Below are positions 7,552-15,681 of a DNA stretch of 64,000 nt, piece by piece. Each line of letters starts with the position of its first letter. Position 1 is the first letter of the stretch. The notes beneath the pieces were generated by a model. The model saw only the letters and a list, made by a program, of their open reading frames with translations, did not search any database and was not told the DNA's origin. A program made the position numbers and the translations under genes. The DNA comes from Poriferisodalis sp965262965 (lineage in GTDB: Bacteria; Actinomycetota; Acidimicrobiia; Acidimicrobiales; Poriferisodalaceae), in the NCBI RefSeq assembly GCF_965262965.1, contig NZ_OZ253573.1, forward strand, positions 2,294,001-2,358,000. Reading direction: 5' to 3'.

Positions 7552-8147
7552 TAAGCAATGCCCGGGTCGTTCGTGACCATGTCGAGCGCATCCCCACGCG
7601 TTCATTCGTGTCCCGCGCTGACCTGCCTGAGGCCTGCCACGCGATCGACTGCGAGTTGGCACGGATGGCGAGCAGGAACGAGCTAGTACGCGTCTACAAG
7701 GGGCTCTATTGGAAAGGGCCTCAAACCCGCGCTGGCATGCCCGCACCGGCGCCCATGGACGTCGGTCTGCGCGTCGCCGGCAGCGGCTCTGGGCCCGCGG
7801 GATTCTCAGCTGCCGCGAGCCTCGGCCTCACTACTCAGGTTCCTTCGGTCGACGTTGTCGCTGTGGCTGGGCGGGCGCCACGACCTCCCAAGGGAGTGGC
7901 GTTCGTGTCTCGTTCTGCTGATCGCGGGTTCCGAAGTCTGCAGTCGCTGGAGGTGGCAGTGCTCGAGTTGATGCGGGACGGCACTCGTTTCATCGAGGTC
8001 GACTGGGAGCGGGCGGCCGCTGTTGTTGAACAGCTCGCCGAGTCCGGCGCCATCCGCCCCCAACAGATCGGCGAGCAGATCCACAGCGAGCATCATGTGG
8101 CCGCGCGCGGACGCTGGCGACTCCTCGCCGAACGAATCGGATCATGA
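7530..8147 (+). CDS. abiEi: AbiEi antitoxin / transcriptional regulator
   Basis: About 205 residues. The N-terminus is a winged helix (VRDHVERIPTRSFVSRADLP, then ELARMASRNELVRVYKGLYW), followed by the AbiEi-type core (SAAASLGLTTQVPSVDVVAV) and a C-terminal helical region. It is the antitoxin of a type IV system: it does not bind the toxin but counters its effect, and it represses the operon. The toxin gene overlaps its stop codon. ATG 7530 lies inside the inverted repeat, and no other ATG or GTG occurs before the winged helix, so the mRNA is either leaderless or starts at TTG 7533. Confidence 0.85.
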   Translation: MLLRYFLISNARVVRDHVERIPTRSFVSRADLPEACHAIDCELARMASRNELVRVYKGLYWKGPQTRAGMPAPAPMDVGLRVAGSGSGPAGFSAAASLGLTTQVPSVDVVAVAGRAPRPPKGVAFVSRSADRGFRSLQSLEVAVLELMRDGTRFIEVDWERAAAVVEQLAESGAIRPQQIGEQIHSEHHVAARGRWRLLAERIGS

Positions 8148-9088
8148 TGCTCAGCCTGTATGACGAGTTGGACGAACTCGAGGGATACGTGAGCGCCGTT
8201 GCACTCGCCTCAGGCATTCCCGTGTCCCATGTCGAGAAGGACTTCTGGGTCACGGAGGCGCTGCGAGGCATCGCCGATGCGTCGCAAGCCACTGGCTGCT
8301 CGGTGATCTTCAAGGGCGGCACGAGCTTGTCGAAAGCTCGCCGGCTCATCCAGAGGTTCTCCGAGGACGTCGACTTGCTCGTGGTGCTTCCCAGCGGAGG
8401 CAAGAAATCACGAGACTCGATCCTGAAGGAATTCGCGGCCGCGGCCGAAAGTAAGACAGGTCTGCAGGGCACGACGGACGCCTCCACGACCACAATGGGA
8501 GTCAAGCGCACGGTCAACTTGCACTACCCGGCGAGATTCTCGTCTGTTTCGCTGAAGAGCGATGTGGTGATGGAAATCGGTTCCCGCGGGGGAGCAATAC
8601 CAAGCACGCTCATCAAGGTCTCGTCACTCATCTCGGAGTACACCGCCAGCGCAGGACTTGACCCTGACTATGCCGAGAATCGACCGGTGCCGCTCCTGGT
8701 TCTTGATCCCATTCGGACCCTCGTCGAAAAGCTCATGATCCTTCACAATGCTGCCGAAGTCGGAGATAACGAGCGGCGACGCAAGACAGCGCGCCACTAC
8801 TACGACGTCGATGCACTGCTGCGAGAGCCGCGGATCTTGGCCGAACTTGAGCAGGTGCGAGTCGACGTGCTTGCCCGAGAGGTTTCCCAGCACTCACAGG
8901 CTGTCCAGTTGTCCAGCTCCGACCGGCCGAGTGGCGGTTTCGCAGAGAGTTCAGCTTGGGGGGAGTGCCCGGACTGGCTCGTCCAGGCATACGACGACGT
9001 CACCCGACGACTGGTTTGGCCGACTGCACACATCTCGACGCTCGAACAGTGCTGTCAACGAGTCCGAGATCACGGCGAATTGCTCTGA
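8144..9088 (+). CDS. abiEii: AbiEii nucleotidyltransferase toxin
   Basis: 314 residues. The nucleotidyltransferase signature GGTSLSKA (about residues 60-67) is followed by RFSEDVDLLV, the paired acidic residues of the active site. A conserved lysine and helical C-terminus (LDPIRTLVEKLMILH, ARHYYDVDALL) match the AbiEii/AbiGii family. Known members transfer nucleotides onto tRNA acceptor ends and stop growth upon infection. The start overlaps the abiEi stop (ATGATG; either ATG is possible), so expression is coupled. All key residues are present, so the system looks functional. Confidence 0.88.
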   Translation: MMLSLYDELDELEGYVSAVALASGIPVSHVEKDFWVTEALRGIADASQATGCSVIFKGGTSLSKARRLIQRFSEDVDLLVVLPSGGKKSRDSILKEFAAAAESKTGLQGTTDASTTTMGVKRTVNLHYPARFSSVSLKSDVVMEIGSRGGAIPSTLIKVSSLISEYTASAGLDPDYAENRPVPLLVLDPIRTLVEKLMILHNAAEVGDNERRRKTARHYYDVDALLREPRILAELEQVRVDVLAREVSQHSQAVQLSSSDRPSGGFAESSAWGECPDWLVQAYDDVTRRLVWPTAHISTLEQCCQRVRDHGELL

Positions 9089-9152
9089 CACGTTCCACGG
9101 GGTGCGACAGACACCGGACTAGCGAAACCTGCCTGGCGCCTTGCTCAGGTAG

Positions 9153-9202
9153 TCGGCGCTCGACGGATCAGTGAAGAGAATGACCCGAGGCCGGTCACCC
9201 CT
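9153..9202. repeat. Imperfect direct repeat, right copy, flanking AbiE
   Basis: Partner of 7421-7470 at about 82 percent identity by eye. The likeness weakens but persists for another ~20 bases on the right. It has no coding role here. Confidence 0.6.
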
Positions 9203-9320
9203 GAGTGATGTCGATGCGGCGCAGCCCGACTCATGCCGGTCGCCGCCGCCAGCTCGATGATGTACGTCACCATTGCGATTGCACTGACGTTGCTGCCGTA
9301 CCTTCGCACTGCTGAGGAAG

Positions 9321-9407
9321 CTGCCGGGCTGGATGCGGGCCATCACCCCAGCCATACCCGTGTAGTGGAGCATCGACGCCTACCGCAGCGTCCTCGCCGG
9401 TGAGTGA
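9321..9407 (+). pseudogene. Third, decayed copy of the ABC-2 permease tail
   Basis: The frame from 9321 reads LPGWMRAITPAIPV, a stop codon, WSIDAYRSVLAGE, stop. This is the same C-terminal motif as at 113-324 and 1490-1690, with an in-frame nonsense codon. Bases 9203-9320 upstream encode a short hydrophobic run (MYVTIAIALTLLP) that may be more of the same permease. Apart from this and the repeat, the 368 bases between abiEii and tcmP hold nothing I recognise. Confidence 0.7.
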
Positions 9408-9456
9408 CGAGGACTCGTCCTGGCTATTGGGGAACTGTTGTCAACCGAGGAAGAAA

Positions 9457-10536
9457 TCAGAACAGCGATTGCTCCGCCAGGCGAAGCACTCGATCCTCAT
9501 AGGACCTGCCGGTGCGCGCCAGCTCCACTCTGCGCTGCTCGAGGAGCGAGTCCACGACCGGTTTGACGTGGGTCTCTTTGTAGATCGTCTCGAGGAGGGC
9601 GTGCTTGCAGAGCTCAGCCATGCTGTGTTCGCGCCCACCGAGCAGCTCCACGATGCCGTTCGCGAGTGGGGTGAAGTCCGGGCGAAGAATGTCGAATGAC
9701 ATCTGGTCGGGGTCACGAGGATCTCGGAAGCGCTGGCCGGAGACACCATCAACCTCCCACAACCCATCCTTGAACTTCCGTACGGCGACGTCACTCGTGG
9801 TCCCGAAGAAGAGATGAAGAGAGTGTCCTCCTTCGTCGATCATTTCGAACGTCAGCACGTGCGGAAAGCCGGCCGTGTGTAGACCCTGGTGGTACAGCCC
9901 CAGAAGGAACGGCTTCTTCCCAGCAGTGTTCAACCGATCAACGCGCCGCCAATTGCTGCGCCCGAAAACACGTTCGCCTGCTTCTTGTTCGCCATTGGCG
10001 AACCGGATGAAGAACTGATCTTCAAACGTGACGAGCACCTCGGATGATTGCTGCTGACCGATCCGTTGCACGATCTCGTAGTTGGTATCGGCACCCCAGC
10101 CATCGAGATTGGCGAAGACTGGTCCTTCCCACCCGCCCAGTTCGGCGATCGCCTGCCCGTAGAGATCGCCACACTTGCCGCGACGGACGCGAACCTCCAA
10201 GCCGGGTGGCCTGATCGTGGGCGGGAACCGAGCGTTGAGAAGATTCGTGAGGTGCTCAGCGCGCCCGCGATGGTCCTCTACGAAGACGAGACGTGTCTGG
10301 GTGCCCCAGCGCGTCACCTCGCCCCTCAACGCATGCTCCATGGCGATCAAGGGCGAGCTTTCTGAGGAGTTCGTGTACGCCCCTGGCCCGGCGAAGCCGT
10401 CGAAGAACGTGATCCCGACGTCGCGAAACTGGCTTGCCATGATCGGAAACCACGCCGACACATAGCGGCGCAGCAGCGTGTGCTTCGCTGCCGTGTGCAG
10501 ATCGCGCTTCCAGAGAACCCCGGTTGGAACCGCCAC
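9457..10536 (-). CDS. tcmP: Three-Cys-motif partner protein TcmP
   Basis: 359 residues. The start (LWKRDLHTAAKHTLLRRYV) followed by FFDGFAGPGAY and a Rossmann-like alternation of strands and helices (LVFVEDHRGRAEHLTNLL, VFANLDGWGA replacing the usual DPFG) identifies the TcmP family, which co-occurs with three-Cys Gp37/68 proteins. The fold suggests a SAM-dependent-methyltransferase-like enzyme; its chemistry is not established. The GTG at 10536 was chosen because it lies 4 bases after the Gp37/68 copy 3 stop and starts exactly where family similarity begins. It is the only tcmP in the window although there are three Gp37/68 copies. Confidence 0.8.
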   Translation of the reverse strand: MAVPTGVLWKRDLHTAAKHTLLRRYVSAWFPIMASQFRDVGITFFDGFAGPGAYTNSSESSPLIAMEHALRGEVTRWGTQTRLVFVEDHRGRAEHLTNLLNARFPPTIRPPGLEVRVRRGKCGDLYGQAIAELGGWEGPVFANLDGWGADTNYEIVQRIGQQQSSEVLVTFEDQFFIRFANGEQEAGERVFGRSNWRRVDRLNTAGKKPFLLGLYHQGLHTAGFPHVLTFEMIDEGGHSLHLFFGTTSDVAVRKFKDGLWEVDGVSGQRFRDPRDPDQMSFDILRPDFTPLANGIVELLGGREHSMAELCKHALLETIYKETHVKPVVDSLLEQRRVELARTGRSYEDRVLRLAEQSLF

Positions 10537-10540
10537 TCGG

Positions 10541-11287
10541 CTAGCTCGCCGCCTCGAGCGGCAGCTGGTCCCACAATTCGCCGTCGAGTTCTCGGCCACC
10601 TGCCTTCGGCGTTCTGCCTCCCCATTGCTTGAAGAAGAACGAGACGCCCGCTGACGTGCAGGTGTCTCGAAGTTCGGTGACCCAGTCGTGCTCCATGGGC
10701 CGTGCGTTGGCACCGGACTCACCGCCGGCGATGACCCACTGGATGCCCTCAAGACCCAGTGCGCCGAGCGGGCCGAGAAGAGGCTCGGCGCTCACGAATC
10801 TCACTGCTGCCGGAACCTTGCGAAGGTGATTGATTCGGAAGGCGTACCGGCGAGACTCCACGCTGACGCCCATCCACAGGTTCCGCGGCCAGTCGAGCTC
10901 GCTTGCAACGCGGCTCAGCCGCTGCGCTCGCTTGGTGAGCACCTGATAGGTGTGCTGAGGCGTCTCACGGATGACCTCGAAGACCCGCTCGATGAACTCG
11001 AGCGGGACGTCGTCGTGGAAGAGGTCGCTCATCGAGTTCACGAACACGAGCCGCGGTGCGCCCCAGCGTCGAGGCACGTCGAGCGATGAGGGATGGAGGG
11101 TGAGCTTGAAGCCCGGCCCGCTCGTCCTCGGGTCACCATCGAGCTGGTACTTCGGCGAACCCATCGCCTTGAGCCGCTTCGACAGCGTGAGCGCGTAGCA
11201 ACGGTCGCACCCCGGGGACGTCCGGTCGCAACCCGTGGTCGGGTTCCACGTTGCCTCGGTCCACTCGATCGCCGACTTGTCAGCCAC
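10541..11287 (-). CDS. Gp37/Gp68 (DUF5131) three-Cys protein, copy 3, with tcmP
   Basis: 248 residues, intact, with the cluster CDRTSPGCDRCYA and all family blocks. It differs from copy 2 mostly after GRELDGELWDQLPLEAAS, where it is 12 residues shorter and joins tcmP with a 4-base gap. This copy keeps the canonical two-gene organisation and is likely the functional original or the most complete unit. The GTG start at 11287 matches the other copies (VADKSAIEW). The upstream AGCCAAGAAGTTGGA block is shared with copy 2. Confidence 0.83.
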   Translation of the reverse strand: MADKSAIEWTEATWNPTTGCDRTSPGCDRCYALTLSKRLKAMGSPKYQLDGDPRTSGPGFKLTLHPSSLDVPRRWGAPRLVFVNSMSDLFHDDVPLEFIERVFEVIRETPQHTYQVLTKRAQRLSRVASELDWPRNLWMGVSVESRRYAFRINHLRKVPAAVRFVSAEPLLGPLGALGLEGIQWVIAGGESGANARPMEHDWVTELRDTCTSAGVSFFFKQWGGRTPKAGGRELDGELWDQLPLEAAS

Positions 11288-11369
11288 GCCCCCCACGGTA
11301 GAGGCGGGGTGTCACAGCCAAGAAGTTGGAGTCGGCCGAGCCGAGAGGATCCCCTCTGCGCGAAGTCGG

Positions 11370-12155
11370 CTAGTGGCCCTTGACTGGTTCGGGCGGCACC
11401 CGGAACTCGGCACCGTCTTCGGCCAGAGCCACCGTCAGCGGAGGCATCGTCGGGTGCCGCCAGCGGGTCACATCCGCCGCGTTGCCCTTGTTCTTGTTGC
11501 AGTAGGTGTGAGACGCCTGGAGGTTGTCCAGCTTGTGCAACACGCTCTTGTACCGGGTGCCCCGCACCGCCTTGCCGGCCTTGCTGATGTCGAAGAAGGC
11601 GAAGATCTTCGGGACGATGTGCTCGACCTGGGCGGCTTCGATGCGTGTCTCGGCGCCGCACACGCCGCAGCGCCGATCGTCTCGCTCGTAGACGTAACGA
11701 AGCAACTTGCTGCGATGCTCCTTGCTCCAGCGGCCCGATGCGTCCGGTTCCACGGCCTCCAACCTGGATCGCCGAACCTTTTCGATCGTCTTGCCCGTGC
11801 CGATGGCAGCCGTGGCGAGCTTGTCGCGCCAACGACGTCGTTCGTTGCCGCTGCCGCTGCCGTTCGCATCCGGTGCATCCGGTTCAGCGCCAGCATGCGT
11901 TTCGGCCGCCTCCGACAGGTCATCAGGACTCTCAGCAATGGGACCCGACAGACCGTCGGCACCGCTGACGGCCGCTTCCGGACCTCCAATTGGGACGACA
12001 CCGCGGCACTTCGGGAAGGTCGGACATCCCCAGAACTGGTTCCCCTGATTCGCTCCTTTTCGAGCGGTGCGCAGGACCATTCCGGCACCGCAACGCGGGC
12101 AGTCAGGCGGCGTCTCAGCCGGACCTGGCGACGGTTCGTTCAACGTGTGCTCCAC
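11370..12155 (-). CDS. Topoisomerase-type zinc finger plus HNH endonuclease
   Basis: 261 residues. The N-terminus holds a zf-C4_Topoisom finger: CPRCGAGMVLR, then FWGCPTFPKCRG (four cysteines). An acidic, low-complexity linker of ~70 residues follows. The C-terminal half is an HNH nuclease: CGVCGAE, EAAQVEHIVPK, DNLQASHTYCNKNKGN. Zinc finger plus nuclease suggests a DNA-cleaving restriction-like or mobile-element enzyme, which is inference. It lies 82 bases upstream of Gp37/68 copy 3 on the same strand and may share its promoter region. Confidence 0.75.
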   Translation of the reverse strand: MEHTLNEPSPGPAETPPDCPRCGAGMVLRTARKGANQGNQFWGCPTFPKCRGVVPIGGPEAAVSGADGLSGPIAESPDDLSEAAETHAGAEPDAPDANGSGSGNERRRWRDKLATAAIGTGKTIEKVRRSRLEAVEPDASGRWSKEHRSKLLRYVYERDDRRCGVCGAETRIEAAQVEHIVPKIFAFFDISKAGKAVRGTRYKSVLHKLDNLQASHTYCNKNKGNAADVTRWRHPTMPPLTVALAEDGAEFRVPPEPVKGH

Positions 12156-12253
12156 GAACGGCGGATCTTAGCGACGCCGGGCGCTTGACCTCGTGACTCA
12201 TGAAATCTCGAGCTTCGCTTTAGGCGACAGCGGCAGACGGCCAACATCGAAGC

Positions 12254-14581
12254 TCAGACAACGGCGCGTAGGCGTGCCCGAACTCGTTCAAGGATGTTGA
12301 TCTGTTGGCGCCCACGGTCCTCAAGTTCCACCGCAAGTGCGTAGCGCTGCCGGCCGTAGCCCGGCTCCGCTCGCTCAGCCCAAGCTTCGCTGATGTGGGT
12401 AACGACCAGGTAGTACGTCTCCCCATCGTCGGGATCGAGAGACGTGGCTGCTGAGGCGTGCCAGCGTCGTACCTGAAGCGTCGAGTAAAGGACTGCCTCT
12501 GAGGATGGCTTGAGGCGCTGTACTCGTCGCCGGTCGCTGGGCAGGCTCAACTTGTCTCCATCGAGCGGTTGCCTCTTCACGATTGCGCTCAGCTCGTCCA
12601 GGTCGAACGCCCGATACAGATCGACCCGCATCCGGCTTGCCAGGTACTCACGGCGAAAGCGACGCGTCGGCGGGTCGTAGGCAAGAGCAATAGCAATTGT
12701 CCGGTCTGACTTGCCGCTGGCGAACTCCTCCGGAACGGGTATCGGATGGATGACGCTGGTGTTCGTCTCGATGTCTCCATCGAATGTCATCACGACCCTG
12801 TTTTGGAGCGATTCGACTGCCCGTTGCTCTTCCGGAAGGCCATAACCCACCAGCCTCAGATGCTTCGCGAACTCTGCGGCCTTGGCGTTGCCCTTCGTCC
12901 TATGCGGATCTGGCACCCGTGCCGAGAGCCCGACCAGCGCCCTGGTCAGATTCGCCGAGGCCTCCGGGTACTCGTCGCGAACGATGGCAGCGATTCTGGC
13001 GACACGCGGTGCCGCAAACGATGTACCGCTCGAAGCTCGGAACAGATCGGGAAACCCGAGCGACACCGTTGCCACTCCAACATTCGTGTCGGAAAGCGTC
13101 CGTTGCGAAAGCCTGGCCTGGCTCACGAGATTGCCGCCGTAATGCACAAGGTCCGGCTTGACTGAGCCCTTCGGGCGGAATCCTGGCCCAGAGCGTGAGA
13201 ACGGTGACACCTGGTCGACCTCGGCGACGGCTCGAAGTTGCGGATGTGAATCACCGTCGGGATGAGCGCCTTGACCGGAACGGGCGACGCTCCCCACAGT
13301 GAGACAGTTGGCCGCGATTGCGGGCTCCGCCACCCGGCTCTCGTCGTCGAGAAGGTGACCCGGATGGCCGGCATGCAGTTCTTCGACGTCTGGAAGGAGT
13401 GCTTCCCCGACGTTCCCTGACGCGGCGACGATGACGACGTCGAGTTCCCGCACGAGCTGGTCCAGCATCTCGGTTCGGTGGTCGACGTGAGGCCCTGCGT
13501 ACCGCGACCGGTCGGAGAGCGAAATGTTCACTACCCGTGCGCCCCGTCGGACGATTTCGCGAATCGCGGATTCAAGGATCCGGTGCTCGGGTGTGGCTGT
13601 CGGGTAGGTCGCCTTGCCAAGTTCCGCAGAGTTCTCAACTACGCGGGCAGCGACTACCCGAATGGGCGACGGCAACGACGCTCCGTCCCGCAATGCACTC
13701 TCGAAGTCTCCGTACGCCGCGAGGCCCGCGACCATGGTCCCGTGCTGCGTGGGCGGCGCCCAGGCGCGTTCAGCCGGAACTTCGAAGCTGTCGACGAGTC
13801 CTTGCAGGAGCGGGTGACCGGCCTGTACTCCGTCGTCGATCACGCCAACAACGCCGGATCGCGATGGTGGCTGCTCAACTGCGTCCAGAGCTGATGCGCC
13901 TATCCAGTCGGTAGGAGACATGTAGGGGCTCGGTGGAACGCGGACGCGCTCAACAACGGGGAGCACGAGCAAGCCACTCAGCGTCTCTTCATCTACCGAC
14001 CCACGTACCAGCAGGAATGCGGGCTGCTCGTCTGACGCGAGTTCTTGTTCACCTAGCAAGGCTCGGACGGACGCGAGGCGCTCCCGTGCATCCGGACCAG
14101 ATGAAGCCGGCCACAGATGGATGTCGACGAGCAGGGGAAACGTCAGCGTCTGATCGGACTCGAGACCGGGTCCTCGACGGTCCTCGGGACCGTACGGCTC
14201 GATGTCCTTGATCAGCCCGAAGAACGACCGGCCCACCTCACTGCGCCGGTACGCCTCGAGCGCATCGCGGAAACTCGTCGCATTGTCATCGTGGGGCAAC
14301 ACGAAGTAATCCCAGCCCGAGGATTCAGCGAGGTGCTGGAGGCCCTTGTTCCGCAGCGCGTCATCCGTCAGTCGCGAACCGGCACTGATCTTGAAGACCA
14401 ATCTTGGATCAATCCCCCCTATCCGCACCGGTACTTGGGGAGGACCGAGTGCCGCTTCGAGCCGTGCTCGGAGCTTGCTGCCATGCGATCGGTGCTCTGG
14501 CCGCGGGCCGCCGACTGGCGTAGGCAGCGAACGGCGTGATCCGACCTCGTGCGGCCGTGGCAACGGAAGATGCTTCGGCAC
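12254..14581 (-). CDS. Subtilisin-like serine protease, IetS-like
   Basis: 775 residues. An S8 peptidase core has all three catalytic blocks: Asp in GVVGVIDDGVQAGHPLL, His in TQHGTMVAGLAAYGD and Ser in SGTSFAAPRVARIAAI, with the oxyanion Asn in VIVAASGNVGE. It is flanked by ~240 residues before and ~200 after of unknown fold, and no signal peptide, so it acts in the cytoplasm. It starts 3 bases after the AAA ATPase gene. This ATPase-subtilisin pairing matches IetAS, known first as a plasmid-incompatibility locus and later as an antiphage system. The ATPase is presumed to gate the protease. Confidence 0.85.
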   Translation of the reverse strand: MPKHLPLPRPHEVGSRRSLPTPVGGPRPEHRSHGSKLRARLEAALGPPQVPVRIGGIDPRLVFKISAGSRLTDDALRNKGLQHLAESSGWDYFVLPHDDNATSFRDALEAYRRSEVGRSFFGLIKDIEPYGPEDRRGPGLESDQTLTFPLLVDIHLWPASSGPDARERLASVRALLGEQELASDEQPAFLLVRGSVDEETLSGLLVLPVVERVRVPPSPYMSPTDWIGASALDAVEQPPSRSGVVGVIDDGVQAGHPLLQGLVDSFEVPAERAWAPPTQHGTMVAGLAAYGDFESALRDGASLPSPIRVVAARVVENSAELGKATYPTATPEHRILESAIREIVRRGARVVNISLSDRSRYAGPHVDHRTEMLDQLVRELDVVIVAASGNVGEALLPDVEELHAGHPGHLLDDESRVAEPAIAANCLTVGSVARSGQGAHPDGDSHPQLRAVAEVDQVSPFSRSGPGFRPKGSVKPDLVHYGGNLVSQARLSQRTLSDTNVGVATVSLGFPDLFRASSGTSFAAPRVARIAAIVRDEYPEASANLTRALVGLSARVPDPHRTKGNAKAAEFAKHLRLVGYGLPEEQRAVESLQNRVVMTFDGDIETNTSVIHPIPVPEEFASGKSDRTIAIALAYDPPTRRFRREYLASRMRVDLYRAFDLDELSAIVKRQPLDGDKLSLPSDRRRVQRLKPSSEAVLYSTLQVRRWHASAATSLDPDDGETYYLVVTHISEAWAERAEPGYGRQRYALAVELEDRGRQQINILERVRARLRAVV

Positions 14582-14584
14582 GAA

Positions 14585-15559
14585 TTACCAACGACGCCGT
14601 TTCGTCGCAGTGACGGCCTCCGTGAGATCGTCGACCGACACTGCCGTTCGGTTGTCTCTCACTGCGATCCGTATCGCCGTCCACACAGTTGCCTCGGCGG
14701 CTGCATGGGGCAGACCGCGCAGCTCAGTTCCCATCTCGTCGATGGGCAGCGGTTCCGCCTTGACGTGCTTGAGGCCCCGCCGCAGGAGCGATCGGATCTC
14801 CCTGACCGTCGGCAGCGGAAACTCGACCACCTCGTCGAAGCGCCGCCACAGCCCTCGGTCAAGTGTCTCTTCGTGGTTTGTCGCAGCAATCAGCATGCCG
14901 GGACCCGCGTACGAGTCGAGCAGCTGGAGGAACGAATTCACCACTCGCTTGATCTCGCCATGCTCGCTGGGGTCGCTCCGCTCGCGACCGAGCGCATCGA
15001 ACTCGTCGAACAGCACGACCCACTGTGCGGAGCTTGCGTACTCGAAGATCCGTCTGAGGTTGCTCGCCGTTTGCCCGAGGTACGACGACACGATCGCGTC
15101 AAGTCGAACCACGACTAGGGGAACGCCGAGCTCAGCTGCGAGCGCCTCAGCTGCCGAGGTTTTCCCGCAGCCAGGCGGTCCAAAGAAGATGACCCGGTTT
15201 CGACGGGGTACACCGAGCTCCTCGAGCCGGTTCCAATCAGGGACTTCCTTGGCAAGATCGGTCAGCACCGTCCGCACTGCGGGGCGAAGGACGAGGTTGC
15301 CGAGGTAGCGCTCTGGGCGCTGGACGGTCGCCAGATCCCAACCTTGATCTGGGTCGGTCGGGGGAGGCACGAGCCGCACATCGCCCTGGCCGATGTCGAT
15401 GGACTCACCGCTGGCAAGGATCTTGCGCAAGTCGCGAGCGAGCGCAACGTGATGGCGCGCCTCTTCCTCCTCGATGATCGTGTTCGCCGCCCGGCGAAAC
15501 GCCAGCTCGTCAGCGTTGCGGAACGCGCGGAACAGCTCCTTGAGATCACGCCCAGCCAT
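14585..15559 (-). CDS. AAA ATPase, IetA-like
   Basis: 324 residues. Walker A is FFGPPGCGKTSAAEAL near residue 127, Walker B is WVVLFDEFDALGRE, sensor 1 is LIAATNHEE, and an arginine finger is GLWRRFDEV: a complete AAA module of the FtsH/Bcs1-like class. A helical N-terminal domain of ~120 residues may be the substrate adaptor. It is the first gene of a two-gene operon with the subtilisin. By family knowledge the pair protects against phages; the trigger is unknown. Confidence 0.85.
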   Translation of the reverse strand: MAGRDLKELFRAFRNADELAFRRAANTIIEEEEARHHVALARDLRKILASGESIDIGQGDVRLVPPPTDPDQGWDLATVQRPERYLGNLVLRPAVRTVLTDLAKEVPDWNRLEELGVPRRNRVIFFGPPGCGKTSAAEALAAELGVPLVVVRLDAIVSSYLGQTASNLRRIFEYASSAQWVVLFDEFDALGRERSDPSEHGEIKRVVNSFLQLLDSYAGPGMLIAATNHEETLDRGLWRRFDEVVEFPLPTVREIRSLLRRGLKHVKAEPLPIDEMGTELRGLPHAAAEATVWTAIRIAVRDNRTAVSVDDLTEAVTATKRRRW

Positions 15560-15681
15560 GCACCCCTCCGGGTCCGCGTCGCAGCTTCGAGCCTAGAGCC
15601 GAGGCTGACGGCGGTCATTGACGGTCTAGCTCAGGCGGCACGCGGTTCCAAGCGAGAAACAAGAATCACGACGTCAGCCGG

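Noticed and set aside
11235..12188. 317-codon plus-strand frame opposite the HNH gene
   Set aside because: Shadow frame; the zinc finger and HNH motifs are clear on the other strand.
14346..15308. 320-codon plus-strand frame across the IetAS junction
   Set aside because: It spans two real genes on the minus strand and is Ser/Arg-rich as shadows are.
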